Shown here: positions 11,083 to 20,250 of the stretch, in pieces
Numbering within the stretch: the stretch's first letter is position 1
Layout of the letters: the number at the start of each line of letters is the position of its first letter
Assembly: GCF_963676685.1 (NCBI RefSeq)
Contig: NC_092356.1
Span: forward strand, 40,759,601-40,823,600
From: Mytilus edulis
Lineage: Eukaryota > Mollusca > Bivalvia > Mytilida > Mytilidae
DNA: 64,000 nt
Reading direction: 5' to 3'
Program-made: the position numbers and the translations under genes
Notes under the pieces: generated by a model
Database searches by the model: none
The model's input: the letters and a program-made list of their open reading frames with translations, nothing else
Told to the model about the DNA's origin: nothing

Positions 11083-11126
11083 GCGTCACTGATGAGTCTT
11101 TTGTAGATGAAACGCGCGTCTGGCGT
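11083..11126 (+). ncRNA. type I hammerhead ribozyme, core intact, copy A
   Basis: Stem I pairs gcgtca (11083-11088) with tggcgt (11121-11126), with one G-U and the rest Watson-Crick. The core strand ctgatga is 11089-11095. Stem II is gtct/agat with a 5 nt loop. The second core strand gaaa is 11109-11112. Stem III is the palindrome acgcgcgt (11112-11119), only 2 bp with a 4 nt loop in a monomer but 8 bp in a dimer. The cleavage-site C is 11120. All invariant core bases are present. Hammerheads of this kind are known in PLE terminal repeats and processed as dimers. Confidence 0.88.
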
Positions 11127-11162
11127 AAATATTACATTTATTCCTGGTATCTATGGTGACTT

Positions 11163-13315
11163 TATTTGCAGGATTTCTCTTTCAATGACTTACTGCTATT
11201 TATACAAAAGCCGTTAGGTATTCATTCAATACGCACGAAATTTTATTCATTACCACTTTTAAAACTTCATTCCACTGTTTGGAAACTACTGTTACAAACC
11301 CTCATTCAAACCAAAACAAACTTACAGCTATCATTTTGGATATTGCAAGCCCCATATTTTTCAAACCAGTTCGCATTGGAAAAGATGAAAAAGAGAACAG
11401 ATCTTTTCTTAAACTTACCTTTGCCAACAAAGGTCTGGAAGGCATCAACTAAGGCAACATCCTTCATCTTAAATTAGTTCAGTCGAAAATATCTCCTTAA
11501 TTTAAAGATCAGTCTGTACCAATAATTCATTACACCTATACCAAACCAATTGCAACTAAAATTTTCAATTACGAACAAGTTTTGCAGGATCTCAACATTG
11601 ACGACTTCAAGTCTAAACCTCCTGATTGCACCTGTGCTAGTTCCCAATTCACATATAATCCGGCTGGCCACGTTGTTACCGGAGACCTCAACATTATCAA
11701 TAACCTTTCACTGCGAAATTTGTTATCCAAATGTCCGAAATATTGTGAGCCTAAATCAATCAATAGGAATTACAACTTCAAAATACTGATTGATTCAGTC
11801 GAGGATTATGCAAAGGAAATTGGCTAATCGCGAACAAGAAAACGTAGATACTCTTTCCGAATGGATTAATGCTGTGAGGTCGTTGATACTGATTCGAATT
11901 AAGAAACTAAATGGGTCTATCAATTCCACACGCTTCGCCAATTTTTAAAGACCCTAATGTTGCAAAACACTTGTCCTACCTCCATGACAAATATGTGGTT
12001 GTCTTCGCTGATAAACCCCCCAAACAACATCGTTTTTGTGTGTAAATATCATTTATCTGCTTGATAAATGAATTAGGTATTGACAATTCACTTGGAAACT
12101 CAACATTTACCCTCACGACACTTACCAAAGAGGAAAACATGGATGATCATAGGTCTGTTCTATGTTCCTTTGTAATTTCAACCAAAGATGAAGAACTGGA
12201 TCTTTCATCACTGTATTGGATACCTAAACTTTATAAGTGTCCTTACAAACAACGGTTAATGCTGGGTCTTCCAAGTGCCCCAGGAAACCTCTTTCTAAAA
12301 TGTTAAAATTTATTTTATCAGCAATCAAAGCCGGGCTCCAAAGTTACTGTGAAACTGCCTAGTCTAAAGGTGGCGTGAATCAGATGTGAGTACTAAAAAA
12401 ATTCCAAAGATCTTTTAGAGTACATACAATCTAAGACTCTCTCATCTTACCATAGTATTAAAACATTTGACTTTTCTACACTTTATACAAGTATTCCCCA
12501 TTCCAAACTATAAGACAAATTGAAAGAGTTGGTATTACTTTATTTCATTAAAAAGAACGGCGAACGTAGATACAAGTGTCTTGTCTTGGGGAAGGATAAA
12601 TCCTACTTTGTAAAGAATCACTCCGATTGAAAAAATTCTCTGACATTATCAAGATGCTTGAATTCTTGATTGACAACATATGTGTTACGTTTGGAGGACA
12701 TGTTTTTCAACAGACTGTCGGAATTCCAATGGGAACCGATTGTGCCCCTCTTCTTGCCGACTTGTTTCTTTATTATTATGTGGCTGACTTTATACAGGAA
12801 CTTCTTAGGAAGAAGGATAAGAAGTTAGCAGTATCCTTTAGCTTTACTTTCCGCTACATAGATGATGTTCTCTCACTAAATAATACAACATTTGGTGACT
12901 ATGTTGAACGAATCTATCACATCGAACTGGAGATAATGGATACTACAGATACTGTTAAGTCTGCATCATATCTTGACTTACATCTAGAAATTGACAATGA
13001 GGGTCGGTTGAAAACAAAACTTTACGACAAAAGAGATAATTTTAGCTTCCCGATAGTGAACTTTCCATTTCTATGTAGCAACATTCCAGTAGCGCCTGCA
13101 TACGGAGTATATATTTAACGGTATTCCCGGGCTTGTATTTCGTATCTTGATTTCTGTGATAGAAGATTGCTGCTCACAAGGAAGCTATTGAACAAGAGTT
13201 CCAAATGGTGACGTTGAAATCATCCCTTCGTAAATTTTACGATGATATCGGATATGTTCCTTATGTCGTAACTACAATAACCTTTCCTTTCCATGAATGT
13301 GACCTACCGAATTAG
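11163..13315 (+). pseudogene. Penelope-like reverse transcriptase ORF, multiply broken, copy A
   Basis: Fragments in several frames together trace one polyprotein: an N-terminal part with DLNIDDFKSKPPDCTCASS (11582-11827), a middle part with SLYWIPKLYKCPYKQR (12061-12306), and the longest open piece (12627-13118) with IPMGTDCAPLLADLFL and the RT catalytic FRYIDD (YIDD at 12855-12866). A PKLHK-like motif upstream of the RT core is typical of PLEs. In-frame stops and frameshifts separate the parts (for example GIN-stop near 11450), so no functional protein is possible. No GIY-YIG endonuclease domain was recognised. An out-of-frame 103-codon ORF at 11166-11477 is a shadow. Confidence 0.85.
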
Positions 13316-13694
13316 ACTATATACCGGATTTGTAATAACATAAGCAGCATCACGGGTGCCACATATAGAGCAGGATCTGCTGACCTTTCCGCAGCACCGG
13401 AGATCACCCCCAGTTTTTGGTGGGTTGTGTGTTGCTTAGTCTTTAGTTTTCTATGTTGTGTTTTCTGTACTATTATTTGTCTGTTTGTCTTTTTATTTTT
13501 AGCCATGGCATTGTCAGTTTATTTTCAATTTATGAGTTTGACTCTCCATTTGGTATATTTAGTACCTCTTCTACATATTAATCCTAATTGAAGTATGCAT
13601 TTGAGGAGCAATATAATAAGACAAGCATTACACTTCGTGAGCAGTATGTAAACACTCTGAAATATAATATTTCAAATTGTTATTGCGTATCTGA

Positions 13695-13700
13695 TTTATT
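13695..13700 (-). promoter_or_regulatory. AATAAA poly(A) signal of glf copy 2
   Basis: AATAAA on the minus strand 27 nt after the glf stop codon, implying a very short 3' UTR. The same site is kept in copy 4 (40136-40141) but lost in copies 3 and 5, which have another AATAAA 42 nt after the stop (25095-25100; 54939-54944). Confidence 0.55.
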
Positions 13701-13726
13701 AAAAAGCAGCGTACAATACTGTATGA

Positions 13727-14836
13727 TCATATAGAAAAATTAGAGTCACAATACTCAAGTGCATTCAAAATTGATTGATCCATATTAAAATATTTATAAC
13801 TGGCAAGTCGTCCAACAAAATGTATATTTCTCTCCTTCTCTGCTAATGCTTTATATTGTTCATACAGTTCCATATTTCTTTTGTTTGGAACAGGATAGTA
13901 GGGATCACCGTCGCTACATGTTGTCTCCGAGATGATCGTGGTGTGTGGCGAATCTTGATTGAGGAGATGTTTGTATTCTATTGTCCTGGTAAATGGAGTT
14001 TCGGGACCTGGATGATTAACATGAGCACATGGCTGGAAGAATTTAGTATTCTTCAAGCGTTGAATTTCAAAGTTTACGGATCGATACTCTAATTTGGGGT
14101 AACCAACATTTGTGAAGAAATCATCAATAGGACCAGAATATATAATTGTGCTGTTGGAGATAGCAGAAGGATTAATGTCAAAATAGTCGCATGACAGGCG
14201 TACTGTTATATTCTCATGGTCCAGAATGTTTTCGAAAAATTTTGTATAACCATCAGTAGGAAGTGCTTGATATTTGTCACTGAAGTAACGGTCATCGAAA
14301 TTATTTCTTACTGGTATTCTAGCTAACACTGATGCATCCAATTCCTCTGGGTACCTCCCCCATTGTTTAAATGTATAATGCTTAAATATTTTTTCATACA
14401 AGGTTTCACCTACCCTTGACGTGGCCATTTGATACCCATTATCAATATGTTCATGCTTCAATTGGTTTCGGGACAACCAGTCATCTACTTCTTGTTGATT
14501 TGTTAAATGCTGTCCACATAACATATTAATTGTTGTTATGTTGGGTGGCAATGGTATGTATTGTCCATCAATTACCCCTAGGACTTTGTGTTCCCATCTT
14601 GTCCAGCTAGAAAAACGATTTACGTATTGCCATACTCTTTCGCTATTTGTATGAAACAAATGGACTCCATATTTATTAATTCTTATTCCGTTTTCATCGA
14701 TGTAATCATAGCAGTTCCCGCCAATGTGATCTCTTTTGTCTACAATCATAACTTTCTTATGTCTTTCTTCAGCCATAAATCTGGCCATGACGGCCCCTGA
14801 AAGACCACACCCGACAACCAAATAGTCTGCCGACAT
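13727..14836 (-). CDS. glf: UDP-galactopyranose mutase, bacterial type, copy 2 (intact)
   Basis: Complete 369-codon intronless ORF. UGM binds FAD, and the reduced flavin forms a covalent adduct with galactose during ring contraction of UDP-Galp to UDP-Galf. Motifs in order: GCGLSG 9-14, Asp33 closing the second Rossmann strand, HIGGN 37-41, VHLFHT 58-63, Trp159 in KQWG, Arg173 in RIPVR, Tyr184, YSGPIDDFF 233-241, YRSVNFE 251-257, FTRTIEYKH 282-290, DPYYP 311-315, and GRLASYKYFNMD 342-353. By spacing, Trp159, Arg173, Tyr184, Arg284, Tyr314 and Tyr349 match known active-site residues. Length equals bacterial UGM (about 367-390), not the ~500-residue eukaryotic class. A poly(A) signal follows, and a splice acceptor-like tract (tttgttttacag, minus strand, ending 14894) lies 55 nt before the ATG. 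No Shine-Dalgarno site or bacterial neighbour is seen. Confidence 0.95.
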   Translation of the reverse strand: MSADYLVVGCGLSGAVMARFMAEERHKKVMIVDKRDHIGGNCYDYIDENGIRINKYGVHLFHTNSERVWQYVNRFSSWTRWEHKVLGVIDGQYIPLPPNITTINMLCGQHLTNQQEVDDWLSRNQLKHEHIDNGYQMATSRVGETLYEKIFKHYTFKQWGRYPEELDASVLARIPVRNNFDDRYFSDKYQALPTDGYTKFFENILDHENITVRLSCDYFDINPSAISNSTIIYSGPIDDFFTNVGYPKLEYRSVNFEIQRLKNTKFFQPCAHVNHPGPETPFTRTIEYKHLLNQDSPHTTIISETTCSDGDPYYPVPNKRNMELYEQYKALAEKERNIHFVGRLASYKYFNMDQSILNALEYCDSNFSI

Positions 14837-15189
14837 GGTATTGACTTATCAGTTTCAAAATTGTATGACAATTATGATCAGCTTACATCCACTGTAAAAC
14901 AAATTTAGACTTACAATAATACATTCTTCTTATTTTTAATTTTTTTAATACAATTAACGATGGCATACAAGTTAAAGTAAGTTTTTTAGGAATACTCTAT
15001 ATTTTAAACTTAATTTCAAACCCGAAACAAAATTAGAGAAATAGTTTGAAAAAAAATGTATGTACAAACAATGATCCTGATGTATCATGGCAAGAAAAAG
15101 AAGGTACCCAATGATATGATACAATTACCAAACATACAACACATGTTTGCGAAATAGTATTAATCAGGCAAACTTGGACGAGGCGCGTT
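14837..15189. other. glf 5' flank
   Basis: Shared by all five glf units (acgatggcatacaa, caaacccgaaac, ttagagaaat, gtatgtacaaacaatgat). No TATA box can be singled out in such AT-rich DNA. The conserved tttgttttacag tract on the minus strand (14894-14905) could be the acceptor of an intron in the 5' UTR. Confidence 0.45.
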
Positions 15190-15775
15190 TTTGGCGTATT
15201 AAATTTTAAACCTGATGCTTTTTGTTATTCATTAATCATGTGTTTCTTTGTCTAATACGTTTTCCTATGTATTTGTATTGTAGTCCTGTAATATTATGTT
15301 GTCATTTCTATGTTATATTTAACAGTGCCATTAAAGTGCGAGGTTTGGCATGCCACAAAACCAGGTTCAACCCACCATTTTTTCCTTTAAAAATGTCCTG
15401 TACCAAGTCAGGAATATGGCAATTGTTATATTATAGTTCGTTTCTGTGTGTGTTACAATTTAACGTTGCGTCGTTTGTTTTCTCTTATTTTTGAGTGTAA
15501 ATTGACATTGCGATAAGACGAGTCACGGTACTTGTCGATCCCAAATTCATGTATTTGGTTTTGATGTTATATTTGTTATTCTCGTGGGATTTTGTCTGAT
15601 GCTTGGTCCGTTTCTGTGTGTGTTAGTTACATTGTAGTGTTGTGTCGTTGTTCTCCTCTTATATTTATGCGTTTCCCTCAGTTTTAGTTTGTTACCCCGA
15701 TTTCGTTTTTTGTCCATGGATTTATGAGTTTGAACAGCGGTATACTACTGTTGCCTTTATTTACCTGAATTTAGA
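15190..15775. repeat. interspersed bivalve-type repeat, two related halves
   Basis: Contains two sub-blocks beginning cgtttctgtgtgtgtta (15430 and 15609) and the phrases ttctcgtgggattttgtc and cagcggtatactactgttgc. A ~200 bp piece recurs at 18483-18682. The tandem copy is at 41632-42215. ORFs here are not coding-like. Confidence 0.6.
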
Positions 15776-15969
15776 AACCCTAAACCCCCAAAATATTATT
15801 AAAATGCAACAAGCACACCCCTTCTTAGTTACGTTAATCTAATTGCAACTTTTGTGTATTGGTTACCGTGGTTTTTTGTTGTTTATGTTTTTTTTTGCTC
15901 AGTCATAATGTATTGGCATTATGTTTTGTACTATGTTGTTTGTTTGGGTAGTTTGTTTTGTTTTGACAA

Positions 15970-16250
15970 GGTATTGAAAGGGAGACGAAAGATGCAAGAG
16001 GGACAGTCAAACTTAAAAATTGAAAATAAACTGACAACGACATGGCTAAAAATTAATAAAAAAACAGACAAATAATAGTACAGAAGACAACATAGAAAAC
16101 TAAAGACTAAGCAACACGAACCCCATCAAAAACGGGGGGGGTGTGGTGTCAGGTGTTTCGGAAGGATAAGCAGATCCTGGTACACACGTCGTGCTGTTTT
16201 TATTAAAAATCCGGTAAATTCAGTAGGTAACATTCGTGAAAAGGGAAGGA
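15970..16250 (-). mobile_element. PLE 3' tail fragment, minus strand (Y2)
   Basis: Reverse complement of the PLE tail: gagggacagtcaaactt, aataaactgacaacgacatgg, aactaaagactaagcaacac, then ggaaggataagcagatcctg and acattcgtgaaaaggga. Copies lie at 42412-42690, 27261-27560 and 57104-57388 in the matching place of each glf unit, so it predates the duplications. Confidence 0.75.
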
Positions 16251-16309
16251 TGAAAAAGACATTACATTTTACATTATCCATGTGGTCTTATACAAGTGTT
16301 TTGTGAGTT

Positions 16310-16625
16310 TATTTGCAACCACTGGGTCGATGCCACTGCTGGTGGAATATGTATTCCCTGGGAGCATAACTAGCCCCAGTAGTCAGCACTTCTATGTTGT
16401 CATGAATTATCATCGTGTTTTGAAATACTAAGAGTTTTCTACCTCAGGAATAGATAACATTAGCTGTATCTGACAAAACTTTTAGGACTTTTTGGTCCTC
16501 AGTGCCCTCAACTTCGTACTTTATGCCTTTAACATTTTGATTCCCGGGTCACTGATAAGTATTTTGAAGAGGAAACGCGCGTCTGGCGCAAATATAAAAT
16601 TTTAATCCTGGTATCTATGATTAGA
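16310..16625 (+). mobile_element. PLE-type terminal repeat with hammerhead relic (Y2)
   Basis: Starts with actgggtcgatgccactgct and continues through gtagtcagcacttctatg, ctacctcaggaatagata and tttttggtcctcagtgcc to the hammerhead-like motif and a ggtatctatga end. Same arrangement as 42755-43080, 27625-27930 and 57445-57765. Confidence 0.65.
16546..16589 (+). ncRNA. hammerhead ribozyme relic (core ctgataa)
   Basis: The core strand reads ctgataa (invariant G changed to A), stem II is broken, and stem I is weakened (gggtca with tggcgc). The gaaacgcgcgtc part is intact. Predicted inactive. Confidence 0.6.
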
Positions 16626-17049
16626 TTATTGTTACGACCTTGGACTTGACCGCATTTAATGAAAAACAAAATACAAAAAACAGATTACCTGATACTTTTG
16701 AAATGTTTTTTATAATAGATCTTTTCAGAAACAACTTATCGTTTGTATTATGTACCATAATGTATTTACAATTTAATAAACGATATTTTGCAAATTTATT
16801 TCGATTGATTTTATTTCACTACGTTAACGTGTGTCATGTTTCTAAAATTAATTTCACAAACACATTGTGTAAGAGTTTCAAAATTATATACCCAATCAAA
16901 CAATGACAATTAGGCGAACACGCGTAATATTTTCAGTATGTGCTGATTGGACAAAATTTATTTTATGGACGAAGGAGGACATCACTTTTTTGCTCGGGTC
17001 AAACATCTGTTGTTTTTTAAACTTTATCCAAGAAGAGCTTTTACTTTCC

Positions 17050-17350
17050 AATAAAATACTGCAAGTTCAAGGTTAGGGTCCCGTTAACATGTTAACCCCG
17101 CCATATTCTCTATGTATGTGCCTGTTCCAAGTCAGGAGCCTCTAAGTCAGTGGTTGTCGTTTGTTGCTGTGTTATATATTTGTTTTCGATCATTTGTTTG
17201 AATTGTTTTACACTTGTGAATTGAAAGACTTTTATAGCTTACTATGCAGTATGTGCTTTGCTTATTATTTATTGCTATAAGGTGAAATATGGCTGTTAAT
17301 TTCTGTGTCATTTAGCCTCTTGTGGGTGTTGTCTCGATGGCATTCATGCC
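17050..17350. repeat. interspersed repeat (cccgccatattctctatgt family)
   Basis: Ordered phrases gttaaccccgccatattc, ccaagtcaggagcctct, gttgtcgtttgttgctgtg, ttgaattgttttacactt, actatgcagtatgtgctttgc and tctgtgtcatttagcctctt. Copies at 28370-28700, 43510-43850 and 58195-58520; a tail of the same family ends at 6492. The Y2 copy lacks about 34 bp present in Y4 near 43647. Confidence 0.65.
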
Positions 17351-18482
17351 ACCATTTTTTTTATGCATGTTCTGAAACCAAAATATTTTCAAATTATAGA
17401 TATCATTATATTAATTCATCATTCACTCATTTTAAAAGAAATTTTCTTTATGTATTTATTTCAAATCTGAAACAGATTTTTGTGTTCATACACTTTCAAT
17501 CAGACATTATTTAATGCAATGCCAAAAACAACAGATAATTAGTCAGTACCAACAGAAAAAACTTACACATGTTACAGTCGACATAATGTTATACTTTAGA
17601 CTGAGGTGATTCAAAAGATGAAAAAATGTATAAGATTTTTAAATGAGATAACTATAAGTAATGTACATGTATATTTAACGCAGAGATATAAGGAATTGTC
17701 TCAGACCTGGATACTAATTGACGTTTCCGTTGTACCCTAATGAAAATGAGATTTCTTAATTATATAGTAATACTTACCTAGATGATAGTTTTCCTCTTTT
17801 GTGTACGTGGACATCACTTGATATTGATGTAGAAAACACGACAGGTTGTGCATCCATTAAAGACATATGTTTGATAAAAAAAAGTTGTTTCAAAATATAT
17901 ATATATGTATAATGTAGCGTTTATTCTCATCAGTTATAAATAAAGAGTTATCATAGAATTTTAAAAGTTTTAATGGTTGGCTTATTATACTAAGAAAGGC
18001 ACGACGACAATGAAGCAATCAAACCCCATGAGACGAAGAAAACAAACTCACTTTAAATAAAATACTACTTATTTCGTACGATTTTATTTTAGGAGTTCAG
18101 AAAATTCGGTTGACGATTCGTTTTAAATAATTAGAAAAATGTTCAAACACATGGCCACTCTAAATCGTCTTGCGTTTAGAAAAACGCTTCTAATTATCCA
18201 TCCAAAATCTGATATCAACACAAGCTCCTTGATGCTTTGACAAAATAAGATCTAAGACCTTGATAAGTGAGACATTTTAAAATGTCATTTTTAAAAACAT
18301 ATTTTACAGATATATGTAACGATTATCATTGATAACCTCACCCAGTCGCATTAATATAAACCTCGCAAAGATATTCGTACAGTATTAAAGATGAATAGAC
18401 GATATCTGTTAGTATTTATCGATACGTTAGTATACCAAACTACTTTACATCATAGATCGTCAACATAAATACAGACGTGTAT
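17351..18482. other. Y2 flank, no gene
   Basis: AT-rich, shared with Y4 (43851-44990) and Y5 (58521-59685). Ends with a single unit of the 68 bp satellite that is expanded at 2843-3915. ORFs are short and Phe/Ile/Tyr-rich, as expected by chance. Confidence 0.5.
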
Positions 18483-18682
18483 TTGGTTTTGATGTTATAT
18501 ATATATGTTATATTTGTTTTTCTCGTGGGATTTTGTCTATATGTGTTACATTTTAGTGTTATGTCGTTGTTCTCCTCTTATATTTAATGCGTTTCCCTCG
18601 GTTTTAGTTTGTTATCCCGATTTTGTTTTTTGTCCATGGATTTATGAGTTTTGAACAGCGGTATACTACTGTTGCCTTTATT
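18483..18682. mobile_element. ~200 bp insertion present only in Y2
   Basis: Splits a satellite unit that is continuous in Y4 (gacgtgtatacaatttatg, near 44977) and Y5. The inserted DNA closely matches part of 15546-15760. A possible 3 bp target duplication, tat, flanks it. It inserted after the tandem duplication. Confidence 0.65.
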
Positions 18683-19529
18683 TATACAATTTATGAAACT
18701 GATTGCAAAACCATTAATAATATAGAACGTTAACAAAATCATCGAGTTTGCAGTCTGACTGTCATGTTTTTTTTGTATTTTTTTTTTTTTTTTAGAAATA
18801 AAATTGAGAATGGAAATGGGGAATGTGTCAAAGAGACAACAACCCGACCATAGAATATATTAATTATTTTTAGAGGTTTTTTTTTTTTACTTTTGTTCAT
18901 ATGTTTATTTATTTTATTTTTTTAAAGTGTTTTTGTTCTTTCCACTTTATTTCGGAGACTTATTTTACTAGTATAGTCTGTCGCTGTTTATTTTAAGGAA
19001 GTTCAAGGAAAAGGTACTTTAAATTGCTAATAATCAAAACATATATACTAGTAGCTAAATATTTGTAATGTGTTGCACTCATTTAACATCGACTATTATC
19101 AGTTCATCTTAATTTTCATGATATAACATTGAATAACCTTTGGGGATTTTTCTTCTTTTTGTATGTGCATTTAAATGTATTTATTCCCAAATCTCATGTT
19201 TTGCACTAATGTTTTTTTTTATCTAATGTTGGATAGAAATGTATTCTTTGTTCTATTACAAATACTGCACAAAAGTATAATCATGTATCTTGAATTTGAA
19301 TATGTTATTATTTTTTCATATATAATTAAGAAGCGGAAATGGTTTAGCAAACAAATGGAAATTAAAGGTAACCGTAGCATACCGCTTTTCAATAGTCACA
19401 AATCGATTATGCTAGCTCATTTAATAGTCTATGATTATCGTTCTGCTGCTATGAGAAATAATTTCAAACTACTGTATTCATTGTAAAAGAAAAACACAGA
19501 ATAAAAATGTTAAACGGCTAAACATGCAT
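18683..19529. other. Y2 flank with poly-T tracts and repeat fragment
   Basis: Holds long T runs (18765-18795) and the aatggaaatggggaatgtg fragment at 18803-18855. The 103-codon ORF at 19175-19486 is shortened and altered in the Y4 copy and absent in Y5, so I do not call it a gene. Confidence 0.5.
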
Positions 19530-20250
19530 GCCAGACAAATATTTACACCTTAGTATGATTCTATACACCAAATATAGTGGTCTTATCGTGAACAGTTCCT
19601 GATAAACAGATCAAACCATAGCAACTCAGCATTGAACATTGGACCATGAAACTGAGGTTATATTTTCATGAGCCCTGGAAGATAGATATGTACACCTTAC
19701 AATAATTCCATACACCAAATATAGTTGACCCATTACTTATAGTATCTCATATACTGACAAAAAACGAACACTGAATAGACCAACGACCCTCTAGTAAATG
19801 ATCATTAAATACAAGAAATAGTGACAACTTTGCTTATAATGTCTGATGAAAAAAACAAAACCACATAATTTTAGCATTGTCCAATGAACCCTTAAGTTGA
19901 AATAAAGGTCAGATGTTACCAGCCAGTCAGATATGTACACGTTATTCCATAAACCAAATGCAGTTGACCTGATGCGTGTAGTATTGGAGATACTGACCTG
20001 ACCATGCAACTTTAACCTTTAACCTCAGCTGAACCCAACATGACGGATTTGTAGATGTTGCTACAAATCCATTGTAAGTGAGTGTTTCACTTCACCAAAG
20101 AAACAGAATTTTTGTTCAAGTATCCACTGAACCATAAAAATGAGGTCCAGGACAATGAAAATATGACTGACGGAAACTTCGTTACATAATTTTTCTGTAT
20201 ATAAATTAAGAAGCATCCGGACAAAGCTTTTTACAAATAATATACGCCAT
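19530..20250. repeat. diverged copies of the ~150 bp gaggtc repeat family
   Basis: Repeated phrases tacaccttacaataattcc, caccaaatatagttgacc, actgaaccataaaaatgag and gacggaaacttcgttac. It is the same family as the array at 50900-51905, in decayed form. Copies at 45828-46535 and 60520-61230. Confidence 0.65.

Larger units (their letters stand above)
10920..13575 (+). mobile_element. decayed Penelope-like retroelement, copy A
   Basis: Order: ribozyme-bearing terminal repeat (10920-11162), broken reverse-transcriptase ORF (11163-13315), and 3' tail ending near 13575. Homology between the G2 and G3 downstream flanks stops near 10790 and resumes near 13595 (gcatttgaggagcaatataa), so the element inserted on the G2 side after those units split. 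It ends about 150 bp from the glf stop codon. The near-identical copy at 37372-40016 arose by the tandem duplication, not by a new insertion. Confidence 0.8.

Noticed and set aside
11166-11477. 103-codon plus-strand ORF
   Set aside because: It lies out of frame with the PLE polyprotein fragments that flank and overlap it; the PLE frame around 11340-11480 is the recognisable one.
14588-14800. 70-codon plus-strand ORF within glf, repeated at 631-843, 26004-26216, 41029-41241 and 55848-56060
   Set aside because: It is the antisense shadow of the conserved glf N-terminal half; its conservation follows from the real gene.
13727-14836. Bacterial contamination as source of glf
   Set aside because: The same gene occurs five times, each flanked by the same animal repeats and a PLE, with drifted and frameshifted copies. 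A contaminant contig would carry bacterial neighbours.
15170-15210. Eighth hammerhead (gacgaggcgcgtttttggcgta), also at 41617-41642
   Set aside because: Only the stem III and stem I fragments resemble the motif; there is no ctgatga strand or stem II, so it is at most a distant repeat relic.
19175-19486. 103-codon ORF with hydrophobic N-terminus
   Set aside because: Not maintained: shortened in the Y4 copy and disrupted in Y5; composition fits random AT-rich DNA.
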